A stretch of 14,389 nucleotides of DNA from Phoronis ovalis. Lineage: Eukaryota; Phoronida; Phoronidae. Every line of letters begins with the position of its first letter. The stretch's first letter is position 1. Where the stretch lies: positions 1 through 14,389 of the forward strand of contig JAOXYB010032653.1 in the NCBI GenBank assembly GCA_028565635.1, given 5' to 3'. A program made the translations under genes and the position numbers. The notes beneath the pieces were generated by a model. The model saw nothing but the letters and a program-made list of their open reading frames with translations, ran no database searches and was not told where the DNA came from. Below, in pieces: positions 1 through 9,042 of this stretch.

Positions 1-696
1 ATGTCTCAGTGTCGAAGTGTCAAACAGGCTCGCTCTTTAGTCACCTACCAGTCTGGACGTTTATAAGGCTTTTGTGGTTAAGAAGATGTTGCTTATTTTT
101 ATCCAAGTTCGCAATTATGCTGGAACACCAAATTGCCATTAAAATGGGTATAATAATAAAAAACGGTTAGCAGTACTAGAATATCATTAAACTACCCTAT
201 TGGAATCGTACGTACAGTGACAGTCTTTTCTTCATTGTGCTCCTTGTATGTCACTCTCTCCATTTTAATATATTAATGACGGGAATATTACAATCTGAGT
301 CTGAGCTAAGGCTAGCCCCCAGATTCCCAGGATCCCGTGTCCAGGACCTTCCCTTGTAATCAGAGCTATGGCTCCAAGGAGACACCTGGTGGTCACTCAA
401 AGAAACACTATGCTGGATGAAGTTGTCTGCTAGAGATGATACAGCCAAAAGTTTTAATTTTTTTAGTGAATCTCCACATTAAACCATGGAATTTAGATTT
501 GCAAACAATTATTTGATAAATAAATGGTACTATAAACATTTACATTTTATAATGGATATTTTTTGTTTTCCTATATACTTAATTTAAACGAAAAATTAAA
601 TGGAGAGTTATAAGGTCATATTTAGCTAACCAACAATGATTAAAGCATTCAGTTATAATTTTATCTTGAAAAACTAAAAAAGGATATTCTCATTAT
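1..696. other. Non-coding stretch, no supported gene
   Basis: This is AT-rich sequence with no recognisable gene. A locally GC-richer patch at about 295-410 is open on the minus strand (about 65 codons, 251-448), with a splice-acceptor-like TCTCTAG just upstream of it at about 436-442. The predicted peptide is rich in Ser and Asp and resembles no family I know. It could be a stray exon, a repeat fragment or chance. I do not call it as a gene. Confidence 0.5.
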
Positions 697-1175
697 TTAT
701 ATACAAAGCGCAGTGAAACTCACTGCCCAATCAGATTGCAGCTTACAATAAATAGGTACACAAGCAACAACAATGGACTAAGACGTAAAAGCAGGCAATT
801 CGTGAAATAGGTCACTTACACCAAATGCTATAGAAAGTCTGGTCCCTGGTTTTGACAAAAGTTTAGTGACGTTATTTATTGACTCTGATTAAATTGCATG
901 AGTATATAGACAATTGATTCTGACGTTAGATGAGAAGGCATGGATTTAGTGGTAGATAGTGTTTCGTTCCTCCAAACTAACGACTGGGCATATCCATAAT
1001 CAACTGTCATTATAAACCTTCAACTTAACAAGAGTGAATGAACAATTCATTAAACTTTTGACCAATCAGAGAAATGTCCGACTTCACGTCTGTGGGCCGC
1101 TGTTGTTGCTTTTAAACCTATTTATTGCAAGCTGCAATCTGATTGGAACGGTGAATTAATCTGGCTTATATATAT
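697..1175. mobile_element. Fold-back (MITE-like) inverted-repeat element
   Basis: The two ends are long, imperfect inverted repeats. The best-matching cores are 726-786 and 1086-1146. Read on opposite strands, both contain CAATCAGATTGCAGCTT, then CAATAAATAGGT, then AAGCAACAACA, then GACGT a little further in. Similarity continues more weakly outwards to about 697 and 1175, and inwards to about 816 and 1053. The spacer has no coding potential. The structure fits a non-autonomous DNA transposon or fold-back element. I could not define a target-site duplication because both flanks are TATA-rich, so the family and exact ends are unknown. Confidence 0.65.
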
Positions 1176-2156
1176 AACTAAAGGGATCTTCGTCCTTTTG
1201 TTTCGAGCTAATAAAGGAAGTTAATAATTAGAGGCTGGATTTATTCAGATTGATTTAAGGTGTCAAAGAACGTCCGGCACAACTTGTACATACTTTAAAC
1301 TTTAAGATTGAGTTATTTTTAATTTAAAAATGATAGTAGGATAGACAAACAAAAGTATATTTTGTTAGTACTCAAATTTCAAATTCTGTATTTTGTTTTG
1401 GAATAGATCATGTGACCTATATATTTAATTGTGTCATTTGTTATTGTGTATTTTTCCAAGAGCATTCTACAAAGTGAAATATCAAAAAACTATGGTGGTC
1501 ATACCTGCACGAAAAATGACTCATAACTGTGAGTGGGATACATACATTGTAATAATCTTAGTTCTTAGTAGGTAATTTTCTGCGTGCATTGTTTGAAAAT
1601 TGTATAAGGATTTAATTATAACTAACATGAAATTACTATAAAAGTGGATGGAAATAATCAATTGTGTCCTTTTACCATAATGTGCCTTTAGCAGTAGAGA
1701 ACAAAATATATCAGACTGTTATGGAGAGGTTATATACCGGTGTAATGTGTTTCCTGTGGTTGCTTATTAATAGTTTAATGGTACGCTGCCGCCAGTGAAA
1801 TGCGATCTAAGTTTTGTTGTAGACTGGGAGGCTGGTGCGTTTCACGAAAATATATCGTCGGGAGCAAACAATTTTGAAAGAAAATTGAGACGTTAATCGC
1901 AATATAATGTATAGTGATGTTTGTATTATACATTCATCAATAAACGTTATACAGGAGAATCACTATATTGCTATTTTAACAGTATAGTTGTCTTTATATT
2001 TTATTTCATAATTTGTGTCTGTAACTGTCCTTCTTAGTTTTTATCAGAAATTGTGGACACCTTTATGGAGCCCTGGTACGTAATATTTAGAGACAGATCT
2101 TGAGGCACTGGCTAGTACTAGACCTCGGCTGGAAGTCCCTCGCTGCACAACAATTT
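1176..2156. other. Non-coding stretch, nothing recognised
   Basis: This is AT-rich sequence without a plausible coding region. The only local structure I see is a weak inverted repeat around 1901-1972, where an interrupted CAATATA-TAGTGAT arm meets ATCACTATATTG. That may be chance in such AT-rich DNA. Confidence 0.5.
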
Positions 2157-2653
2157 TGCCAGTCTTATTGCTATCACGTCCATCAGGGGTCAGCACCAGT
2201 ACCAGTCATTTTACTATCAGGTACCACCAGGGGTCACTGCCATACCTGTAGTAGTCACCAGAGGTCAGTATCAGTACAATATTCTTGCTATCAGGGTCCC
2301 TGACACACCAGTCTTTTTGCTATCAGGTCTGCACCAGTAACTAGTGTCTTAATATCACGTATTACCAGTCTTATTACTACCAGGTCCATTTAGGGGTCAG
2401 GACCATTACCATTCCTACTATCAGGTGTCACCAGGGGTCTCTACCACACCAGTACCAGTATTCTTACCACCAGGTGTCATCAGAGGTTGGCAGCATTACA
2501 GTCCTCTTACTGTCAGGTACAGGGGTCATTGTCACACCAATATAAGTATCAGGAGTCGCTGCCACACCAATGCCGGTCTTCTTACTGTCAGGTTTCATTA
2601 GAGGTCAACACCAGCACAATTATCTTGCTATCGCGTCTCACCAGGGGTCAGCA
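2157..2653. repeat. Degenerate minisatellite, unit about 40-50 bp
   Basis: About eleven diverged, variable-length copies lie head to tail. Each unit combines two motifs. The first resembles CCAGTCTTATTGCTATCAGG, and the second resembles CACCAGGGGTCAG followed by CACCAGTA. The GGGGTCA or GAGGTCA word recurs roughly every 35-55 bp, for example near 2187, 2231, 2262, 2394, 2434, 2522, 2600 and 2645. The array is more GC-rich than its surroundings and ends abruptly at TATATATAGAG. Open frames across it are by-products of the repeat and are not called as genes. Copy number and borders are by eye. Confidence 0.85.
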
Positions 2654-3350
2654 TCTATATATAGAGTACCACTTTATAATAACGTATAACATTAACGTAA
2701 GGAACATTGCTAAGGAAGAATATTTCAGAAGATCATTGATCAGTTATTGAAAAACAACTCAAACAAATGAGAGTTCGATGGCATTGGTAAGCCGAACACA
2801 GAAACTAAAAAAGCGCGGGAATATACCCCGCAAAAACACGAGTTACACTTGCTGTCTATAAATTAGTGCCTACATTTAATTAATTTCTCTTTTCAAAAGA
2901 TTGCGAATGTTTATGACGAAACTAAGTAATAGAAAAGCAAGCAACAACTATGGAACCGCAACGGCTGCAAGATTCATAAGTCAGACAGGTGGCTTAAATA
3001 TACTTTAACTTCTGATATTAATATAAGTTAAATTAGATGTGACCCAAAGTCAATAAAATATAACATATTTGGTAATGAATGTGTACAAACATATGTTTAT
3101 GTAATAAAAAGTCCATGATATAGTTTTAATATTATTTTTTTCTGTAAACACCAGACTTCTTCTAAGGCAGCAGGTTCGAAAAATATGTTACTTTACAAAC
3201 AAAATTAAGATAAGTAAATAAGGTTAGATATGAAATTAAAAGAGGATTATATAAAAACGAAAACGATGTTTAAACAAATAAACCAAAAGGGTTTTGTATA
3301 TTTATATAATCTACTTTGCGCAACTGACTAATGTACTGTAATAGCTGCGG
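2654..3350. other. Non-coding stretch between minisatellite and exon cluster
   Basis: This is AT-rich sequence with homopolymer runs and no coding signal that I can support. It lies beyond the likely cleavage site of the minus-strand exon cluster that ends at 3351-3356. Confidence 0.5.
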
Positions 3351-3356
3351 TTTATT
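3351..3356 (-). terminator. Polyadenylation signal AATAAA
   Basis: The minus strand reads AATAAA here (plus strand TTTATT). It lies 82 nt beyond the stop at 3438-3440, and 12 nt beyond the alternative-frame stop at 3368-3370. Its position just after the hydrophobic last exon supports that exon being the 3' end of a gene. AATAAA also occurs by chance in AT-rich DNA. Confidence 0.45.
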
Positions 3357-3367
3357 CAGATTTCTTT

Positions 3368-3439
3368 TTAGAACGTTGGGTTGTCAGCTCCCTCGGGTTG
3401 GTAAGAACGTGGATTAGAACTGGCACGTCTAGATGTCTT
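3368..3439 (-). pseudogene. Possible out-of-frame cytoplasmic tail of the anchor exon
   Basis: Directly behind the hydrophobic anchor, the +1 frame reads KTSRRASSNPRSYQPEGA, then DNPTF and a stop at 3368-3370. Basic residues right after a membrane helix, followed by a Pro/Ser-rich hydrophilic tail, are what a type I membrane protein normally has. I therefore suspect this was, or is, coding and is separated from the anchor by a single-base shift. The alternative is that it is 3' UTR and the protein ends at the hydrophobic segment as a GPI-anchored form. Confidence 0.35.
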
Positions 3440-3559
3440 AGACAGTCGCACCCATAGATAAGACGAGCAGAACTGCCAGAATGGTAACAGTCACAATGAA
3501 TGTAGTCTGATGAAGGAAATCGCCACTACATTCGTGATGGGTTGGCACTGGTGATGAGG
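3438..3559 (-). CDS. Putative terminal exon encoding a membrane anchor
   Basis: The exon follows a good acceptor (CTTCTTTGCAG, ending at 3560). In the frame starting two bases in, it reads a short hydrophilic part with THHECSGD and then a strongly hydrophobic run, FIVTVTILAVLLVL, ending at TAA 3438-3440. This could be a C-terminal GPI-attachment signal, or a transmembrane helix cut short. Skipping one base at or before the TAA opens 23 more codons (to 3368). These start with basic KTSRR and end NPTF, a typical cytoplasmic stop-transfer and tail. The upstream exon at 3839-3935 does not join this frame directly: it leads to TAG after about ten residues. So a missing small exon or an indel is needed. 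Protein identity is unknown. Confidence 0.55.
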
Positions 3560-3626
3560 CTGCAAAGAAGTAGACGTTTATGATTATTCGATTTAAATAT
3601 TACGAAAAAAGTGATTTATTCGCAAC

Positions 3627-3691
3627 TGGTATACACCGGGGTATGCACCTCTTGAGATATGTCAGTAGTGTTAAATGCTGTTGTTGATACT
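3627..3691 (-). CDS. Weak candidate exon, Thr-rich stalk
   Basis: A 65-nt segment between a GAGTAG acceptor and a poor donor (CCA then GTTGCG) would read VSTTAFNTTDISQE followed by VHTPVYT. This is Thr-rich with one N-glycosylation sequon (NTT), like the neighbouring stalk exon. Its length and phase (one base in, one base out) are exactly what is needed to connect the exon at 3839-3935 to the anchor frame at 3438-3559. The splice sites are weak, so this is mainly a phase argument. Confidence 0.2.
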
Positions 3692-3838
3692 CTACTCGAA
3701 ACTAGTACTTACTAATTCTTACAGGTAATGCACGAATACCATTACACCTTTTATGATTATTGGATTATTATGGAAATGTGTGTAGTTGGTCGATCTAACT
3801 CTTGTGAAATACCAGTAGTTTTATAAGTGCATACATAC

Positions 3839-3935
3839 CTTGAAGTCAAAAGATCAAGCGTGTCGCTAGGTGTAGGTACTGCTGTATTCGATTTAGCTGT
3901 CCGCGATGTTGGATGAATACCAGTCACCGCACCAG
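3839..3935 (-). CDS. Candidate internal exon, Ser/Thr/Pro-rich stalk
   Basis: This is a 97-nt exon with a good acceptor (AATTATTACAG) and a strong donor (TTCAAG then GTATGT). Only one frame is open, and it reads GAVTGIHPTSRTAKSNTA and then VPTPSDTLDLLTS. That composition suits an O-glycosylated juxtamembrane stalk. It begins with two bases of a codon, which exactly complements the single base left over by the exon at 4176-4321, giving a Thr codon. It ends with two bases (AG). No family is recognised. The matching phases and clean splice sites are the evidence. Confidence 0.6.
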
Positions 3936-4175
3936 CTGTAATAATTTAAAACCACAAAGTGAAACGTAACGAAAAATATTCTTGTAATAACTTTAAATAA
4001 GGAATCTTAACATATTATCGTTTTATATGCCTACGGTGGTTCTATTAACATTTTTTTTTCAAAACCTGAATAATTTCATGTCCGTGAACAATGTGCGAGA
4101 ACATATGAATATAACATGTATGGGAAACAAATTTACATAAAATATGATAGTTAGCTAGTACAAATTAGGTCTTAC

Positions 4176-4321
4176 TTGCTGACGGCAGTGCCATAGATAA
4201 CTTAAGTCTTTGCGAGTTCCCCATTGTACAACCAGGAACGTCAACTCCGGCTGCTCCGTCATCTACCAATGTCAATGTTACAGCTTCTCTCACAACAGTA
4301 GCTGCGACTGCTTGTAGGGAG
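4176..4321 (-). CDS. Candidate internal exon of unknown membrane protein
   Basis: This is a 146-nt exon bounded by an acceptor (TTGATTACAG) and a donor (CAGCAA then GTAAGA). One frame is open throughout. It starts SLQAVAATVVREAVTLTLVD, passes through a single Cys in VDVPGCTMG, and ends LKLSMALPSA. Phase is one base in and one base out, and the outgoing base joins the next exon in frame. The VREAVTLTLVDDG stretch faintly recalls an Ig or fibronectin-like strand, but I do not claim a domain. This is the best supported exon of the cluster. Confidence 0.6.
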
Positions 4322-4454
4322 CTGTAATCAATGTGATGTATTCCTTATTAACCTTTTGATAATATAAAAACTCCGTTTTTCTAAGCAAAAGACACGCGTA
4401 CCCTTTCCACGAGATTTTGGTAACAAACATGCGTACCTACCCCGGTGTACCTAC

Positions 4455-4474
4455 TTAAACATCTGGGTGCTCTC
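4455..4474 (-). CDS. Weak candidate 20-nt microexon
   Basis: It follows a good acceptor (ATTTCTCCCAG) and ends at a fair donor (AA then GTAGGT). It would encode ESTQMF plus two bases that, with the first base of the exon at 4321, give Asn. The phases fit on both sides (0 in, 2 out). Such a short element could easily arise by chance. Confidence 0.2.
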
Positions 4475-4652
4475 CTGGGAGAAATACATATTCATACTTT
4501 TGATCAGAAGATTTGTGTATTAATTTTCACCACTTGTTTCTAAATCTCAACCCGCTATATATCGAGTTACATGTATATTTAATGAGATTGTTGCCTATTT
4601 TTTTAACATGTATATATGTATATACAGAAATAACAAAACAGCCTATAATTAC

Positions 4653-4700
4653 CTTCTCCCATATAACATCGAATTTACGTTTTATGTCTTGAGCTAAAAC
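4653..4700 (-). CDS. Weak candidate exon, charged helix
   Basis: A 48-nt open stretch lies between an acceptor (AATATACCCAG) and a donor (GAGAAG then GTAATT). It reads VLAQDIKRKFDVIWEK in phase 0 and would join the 20-nt candidate at 4474 in frame. No family is recognised. It may be the most 5' visible exon of the cluster, or a chance open frame. I found no convincing start codon or signal peptide for this gene in 4701-5606. Confidence 0.22.
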
Positions 4701-5606
4701 CTGGGTATATTATGTAAATATGTAATATATACCTCTACATTATGCATCATATATTTGTTAATCCTGAGCTCTACAGGCCCGTGACAGAATACACAAGCAT
4801 TAAACATAAATAATCAAATACATTTGTATAATAATATCGAACATAATTCAAAATCCCTACATTTCTTCCATTTTTTTTTGTTTTTATACAAGTTTTGCAA
4901 ATACAAGTGAACAGCTTAACACATTAATACAATATACTATAGGTATGGAGAAGCTTAGCAATTATAAACCGGCCTTTACTACATTTACTTGGAGCAGTCT
5001 TTGTAAGCGTGGTAGAAAGATTTTACTTAAGTTGCATTAATCTCAGATCAGCATACGAACAACGCAATATGATGAGTTAGTATCATTTCAAATACAGTAA
5101 TTATATGATTGATATACGAGTACCTTACATGCTGATATATGATTACGGCTGATACGGCATCATGTACCGCACGCACATATGTTAGATTCTATCGTAACAA
5201 AATTATCTTAAAATTGATGTATTAATTAGTTATCTATGGAATAACATGATTAAAAAGGCAGCTATTAGCTCTGTAATAAAAGGAAATGCTGGCATAATTA
5301 GAGGCTTGTTTTGCGTAGTAGGTAACCCCTTCTATATTGATTTCTAAAAAATATAAGACCCCGTGAGGTATACAAGTGCAATTTCGGTATATTAATATTT
5401 TGTATATATATATGCCTGTAACAGATCGTTACTTCAAAGTGAAAACTCATGAAATGGAAACTTTCTTTGAATAGGAATCTCTTTTTAAACTCTATATATA
5501 TACATATATTATATTATATGACACATATGCAAATGTTGTTCACACCGTACCTATCTAAGTAAGTTCCCTAAACAAGTCTAGTTCAGCAAGTAAGTAACGT
5601 CATGGG
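4701..5606. other. AT-rich spacer and LRR gene 3' flank
   Basis: This is very AT-rich sequence with several TATATA runs and no supported exon. It should hold the 3' UTR of the LRR gene ending at 5607, but I found no clear minus-strand AATAAA within 500 bp of that stop. The 5' part of the small-exon gene would also be expected here if it is an independent gene. Confidence 0.5.
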
Positions 5607-8600
5607 TTAGATATACGCCTTTTGTTTCAATGAAATAAATCCTTTTCCAGCTTTCCTTCTTTTCAGATATACACTTGTTACAGCCAACACAAGTAACGCA
5701 CATCCAATGATCGATGAAACAATATAATAAATGTAACTAGGTCTATCAATGATATTTCTTTTTGTAGTCATTTCGAAAACTTCACAATATTCCTTCTTAC
5801 TTACTGGTAAAACTGAAACATTCGAATCCACAAAAAACGACTGAGCATCTGAACCAATGTTATTGTAAGCTATGCAAGTATACTCTTGAGACGACTGAAC
5901 TATTGCACTAACCTCTGCAGTGTTCTCTTTATACGCAATGCGCGTCCCATTCTGTGTAAGCAACGCTATCGTCGGTTTGGGCAAACCGGAAGCACTACAA
6001 CGAAGTAACACTTCTTTAGACTGGATCCTTGTCGATTTTCCTGAAGTTGTGCGATACAGCGGCTCATAGAAAGAATGTAACTGCTTAGTTTTTCGGGGGA
6101 TGTTAGCAAAGCTTACAGGATCATGTATATCGATGATCGGTTCTTTATAACACGGTGTTGTATCCTCCTCGATTTTATTCTCTAACACAGTCTGTGACGA
6201 TGTTGTTCCAGCGCATATGCGCGAGATGTCATCACAAATGGATAACAAATATTTCTTGTGACCCAACTCTACCAGGCGAAACAATTTATCACTATAAGTA
6301 TTATACCGGGAATTTTTCATGTTCCATCTTTTCGCATATGTAGGGACGTATCTTAAGAATTGCAAACCACAGTCATATTTTAGAGGATTTCGAGATAAAC
6401 AAACACGGTGTCCTTTGGACTTTATCTGATATATTAGATCATCTGGAAGGAATTCAAGATTATTGTCATTCAGACATACATTTAACATGATCTTTTGACT
6501 GAAAGCTCCTTTATCTATGTAACGAATCCGATTATAAGAAAGATTTATTGACCTGAAGGACGCATACGTAAACACGTCTCTAGATATTTTTACAAGATGA
6601 TTATTAGCCAGATTTACATGTGGATTCATTTGAGAGTACACACTATAGATCATATCAAAAGCAAATGGCCCTATGTGCGATATTTTATTATAAGAAAGAT
6701 CCAAGTTTCTCAATTTCCGTAAACGTCGAAATACATCTTTTGTGATAACTTTTATCATGTTGTTTGAAAGATCTAAATTTTTCAAAAGTCCCAATCCCTG
6801 AAAGGTGTCTTTCGTAATACTTGTTATCTCGTTATTTGCAAGTACAAGCGAATGTATAGGATCGCGGCAGTGTCGGAATGCTCCGTCTGTAATTTTCGTT
6901 ATGTGATTATGTTGCAAATCTAAGTGACAGGGCGTGTGATAATTATAGAAATTCATCATCGAAGGAACAGTATCAAGAACTCTGATGTAATTGTTATTTA
7001 TAATTAAATTTTTAATCATAGTTCCCTCCGCAAATTTTGAGTTCAGTTGATCCAGTGACGTTAAACCAATGCCGGACTGTAGTAGGTACGGCAGGGATCC
7101 GATATTTCTTCTTTTGAAAAGACCATCTTCAATGTCTGACAAATGTCTAACTGTCAAAGATATAGCTTTGGATGAAAGCTGGTTAATTGTGGGTGAAAGA
7201 TTATGGTTGGAAAAAATCCTTTTTGTTACGTTACGTAATTTATTACCTTCTAAGTCCAGCACCCCTAGTTGTTTAAAACAGCCATCTGGAATAGTTTTGA
7301 TTTCATTCCAGCTAAGATTTAGTATCCTCACCTTTGAAAGAGCACATATACCTTGAAGGCAATACGCACTGTCATGATGGTGACACAGTCTATTGTGTGA
7401 AATATCTAAGTTTTGTACACCTTTATCTCGATCAGCAAGGTGTGTAAATTCACATAAAAATGCATCTTCAGCAACGTACGAAATTTTGTTATTTGCTAGA
7501 TTTACTGTATTAAACGGTCCACAGAACACATTGCCTGATACTACCATAATCCTATTGTAACTCAAATCTACAGTTAGATCACGACGACTCAGTCGCTTTC
7601 GTTTAAACGAATAAATCCGTAGCTGATCAAATGAATATACCGGAAACGGTTTAGAGATGTCTTTAAGCAAATTTCTACTAATTACTTTCAGTTTGTTGTG
7701 CTTGAGGTTCAGATACATTAGCGGTAAATGTGCAAATGCCCCATCTTCTACAACGGAAATACTATTGTTCGCTAGATTTATCTCTGTGGTTTTCAGAAGT
7801 CCTGTAAACGTGAATTGAGAAATTCTTCTAATTTGGTTATTGCTAAGGTCAAGTGGAGATAATGCGAATACGCCTGCAAAACCAAACTCTTCAATTTCGC
7901 GTATTTCGTTGTTACTTACATCTAACAACCACTGATTTACATCATTACGTCCTGTATACAAGCCTTTTGATCCTTTAAAAGCGTTACTTTGGATAATTCG
8001 CAATTTGTTATAAGATAGGTCGATGAAACTGTACTTGTCATTGTAACCTGAGGGCCTGTAATAATCTATTGTAACATTTTGCAAAGCCCCTGTTTCAAGC
8101 AGTTCAATACGGTTGTGCGACAAATTTATGAATTTAACTGTAGCATCTTCAAAAACGAAACGATCCAGTGACAAAAGTTTATTATACGACAAATCAAACC
8201 CTGAATTTTCAGATAGGTATCGAAAGGCATTTGCCTCAATCTTTTGTATGTTATTATTGGACAGATTGACGTCGCAAAACCCAGTCAAGTTTCCAAAGCA
8301 GTTGAAAGTGTCCCTGTGTATCACTGAGAAGTTATTATACGACAAGTCCAGAAGTTTAATCTCGCACCTTTCGCACGAGATGGCTTTAGGTGAAATATCA
8401 ACTAGTTTGTTTCTGGCTAAGTTTAAATGAAGAATTACACCGTTCGCTACATGGAATGCATTGCTTTCAAGTACAGATATATCATTATTGTAAAGATCGA
8501 TATCCTTCTTATTATTTCTGAGATAAGTGGATCTAAAAGTGCTATCTTTTGTGTCATCTGTAGTAAATGCATAACTGTGTATGGCCTGTATATTATTATT

Positions 8601-8996
8601 TCTTATAGAAACTTTATTCCAGGATAGATTGCCATGAAACGTATCACTGCTGATCTCTTTTATTTCGTTATCGTCTAAAACTATTTCAAGAACTTGTGAA
8701 TTCTCGAAAATATCTTTCGACACGGCGGTTAACTTATTCCTTGAAACAGAAAATAAGTCGACTCGCTGTCCATTAAAGATGTCTGGTTCAATATACGATA
8801 TTTCATTGCTTTCAAACCAGTCAATATTTCGGATATTCACGTTAACACCTTCGAAATATGTTGAGGTAAAATTAAGCCCAGCAATTGTATCTTTGGTGAA
8901 TTTTTTTAACTTATTGCCTCTTAAGTTAACATGGAACACAACATTCGAACATCTCGATGAACAAAGTATATGTTTAAAACCAAAAATTAAGTGCAT
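5607..8996 (-). CDS. LRR-Ig transmembrane receptor, main (C-terminal) part
   Basis: An uninterrupted 1129-codon frame encodes about 29 leucine-rich repeats of the LxxLxLSxNxIxxI type (roughly residues 20-865). These are followed by an LRRCT cap (NPLKYDCGLQFL, about 868-931) and one Ig domain (about 985-1057, cysteines near 1000 and 1041, LLRC and YTCIAYNNIGS). A transmembrane helix (about 1087-1111) and an 18-residue basic tail (KRRKAGKGFISLKQKAYI) complete it. This is a cell-surface or adhesion/recognition receptor of the LRR-Ig class. It has no TIR domain, so any signalling must go through partners. The ATG at 8996 is not a believable start: it has no signal peptide, and the LRR array continues upstream into the frame ending at 9040. 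I read this as the rest of that gene, displaced by a +1 frame change near 8982-8986. The long intron-free coding block is notable. Confidence 0.93.
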   Translation of the reverse strand: MHLIFGFKHILCSSRCSNVVFHVNLRGNKLKKFTKDTIAGLNFTSTYFEGVNVNIRNIDWFESNEISYIEPDIFNGQRVDLFSVSRNKLTAVSKDIFENSQVLEIVLDDNEIKEISSDTFHGNLSWNKVSIRNNNIQAIHSYAFTTDDTKDSTFRSTYLRNNKKDIDLYNNDISVLESNAFHVANGVILHLNLARNKLVDISPKAISCERCEIKLLDLSYNNFSVIHRDTFNCFGNLTGFCDVNLSNNNIQKIEANAFRYLSENSGFDLSYNKLLSLDRFVFEDATVKFINLSHNRIELLETGALQNVTIDYYRPSGYNDKYSFIDLSYNKLRIIQSNAFKGSKGLYTGRNDVNQWLLDVSNNEIREIEEFGFAGVFALSPLDLSNNQIRRISQFTFTGLLKTTEINLANNSISVVEDGAFAHLPLMYLNLKHNKLKVISRNLLKDISKPFPVYSFDQLRIYSFKRKRLSRRDLTVDLSYNRIMVVSGNVFCGPFNTVNLANNKISYVAEDAFLCEFTHLADRDKGVQNLDISHNRLCHHHDSAYCLQGICALSKVRILNLSWNEIKTIPDGCFKQLGVLDLEGNKLRNVTKRIFSNHNLSPTINQLSSKAISLTVRHLSDIEDGLFKRRNIGSLPYLLQSGIGLTSLDQLNSKFAEGTMIKNLIINNNYIRVLDTVPSMMNFYNYHTPCHLDLQHNHITKITDGAFRHCRDPIHSLVLANNEITSITKDTFQGLGLLKNLDLSNNMIKVITKDVFRRLRKLRNLDLSYNKISHIGPFAFDMIYSVYSQMNPHVNLANNHLVKISRDVFTYASFRSINLSYNRIRYIDKGAFSQKIMLNVCLNDNNLEFLPDDLIYQIKSKGHRVCLSRNPLKYDCGLQFLRYVPTYAKRWNMKNSRYNTYSDKLFRLVELGHKKYLLSICDDISRICAGTTSSQTVLENKIEEDTTPCYKEPIIDIHDPVSFANIPRKTKQLHSFYEPLYRTTSGKSTRIQSKEVLLRCSASGLPKPTIALLTQNGTRIAYKENTAEVSAIVQSSQEYTCIAYNNIGSDAQSFFVDSNVSVLPVSKKEYCEVFEMTTKRNIIDRPSYIYYIVSSIIGCALLVLAVTSVYLKRRKAGKGFISLKQKAYI

Positions 8997-9042
8997 CTTC
9001 TGGCATTGTTACAATAAAATTGTTGCTCAGAGAAAGCGACTA
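8974..9042 (-). pseudogene. Lesion joining the two LRR frames: stop plus frameshift
   Basis: After the TAG at 9042-9040, the same frame continues with SLSLSNNFIVTMPEDALNF, a good LRR (LxLSxNxI and the xxxAL ending), to TAA at 8976-8974. So this DNA was LRR-coding. The next frame then takes over with KHILCSSRCSNVV and a further LRR. One surplus base, most simply in the five-T run at 8982-8986 (minus strand), explains the frame change. The TAG is a separate nonsense change in a variable LRR position. A 38-nt GTGAGT...TTTTAG intron is visible here but gives the wrong phase and a non-LRR reading, so I do not favour splicing. Confidence 0.8.

Noticed and set aside
2100-2750. Open frames of 67 and 87 codons across the minisatellite
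   Set aside because: They follow the repeat unit, do not keep a consistent frame between copies, and have no splice or start context.
3629-4454. Shared ACCCCGGTGTA word at about 3632-3646 (inverted) and 4438-4450, with a shorter CCGGTGTA near 1737
   Set aside because: The match is only 8-12 nt with no extended similarity, so it is not enough to call a repeat or a regulatory site.
5400-5530. TATATA runs downstream of the LRR stop as a promoter or microsatellite
   Set aside because: They are short, interrupted and typical of this AT-rich background. No transcription start or coding region is associated with them.
6155-8627. Several plus-strand open frames of 62-105 codons inside the LRR gene
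   Set aside because: They are antisense shadows of the minus-strand coding sequence, with no family resemblance of their own.
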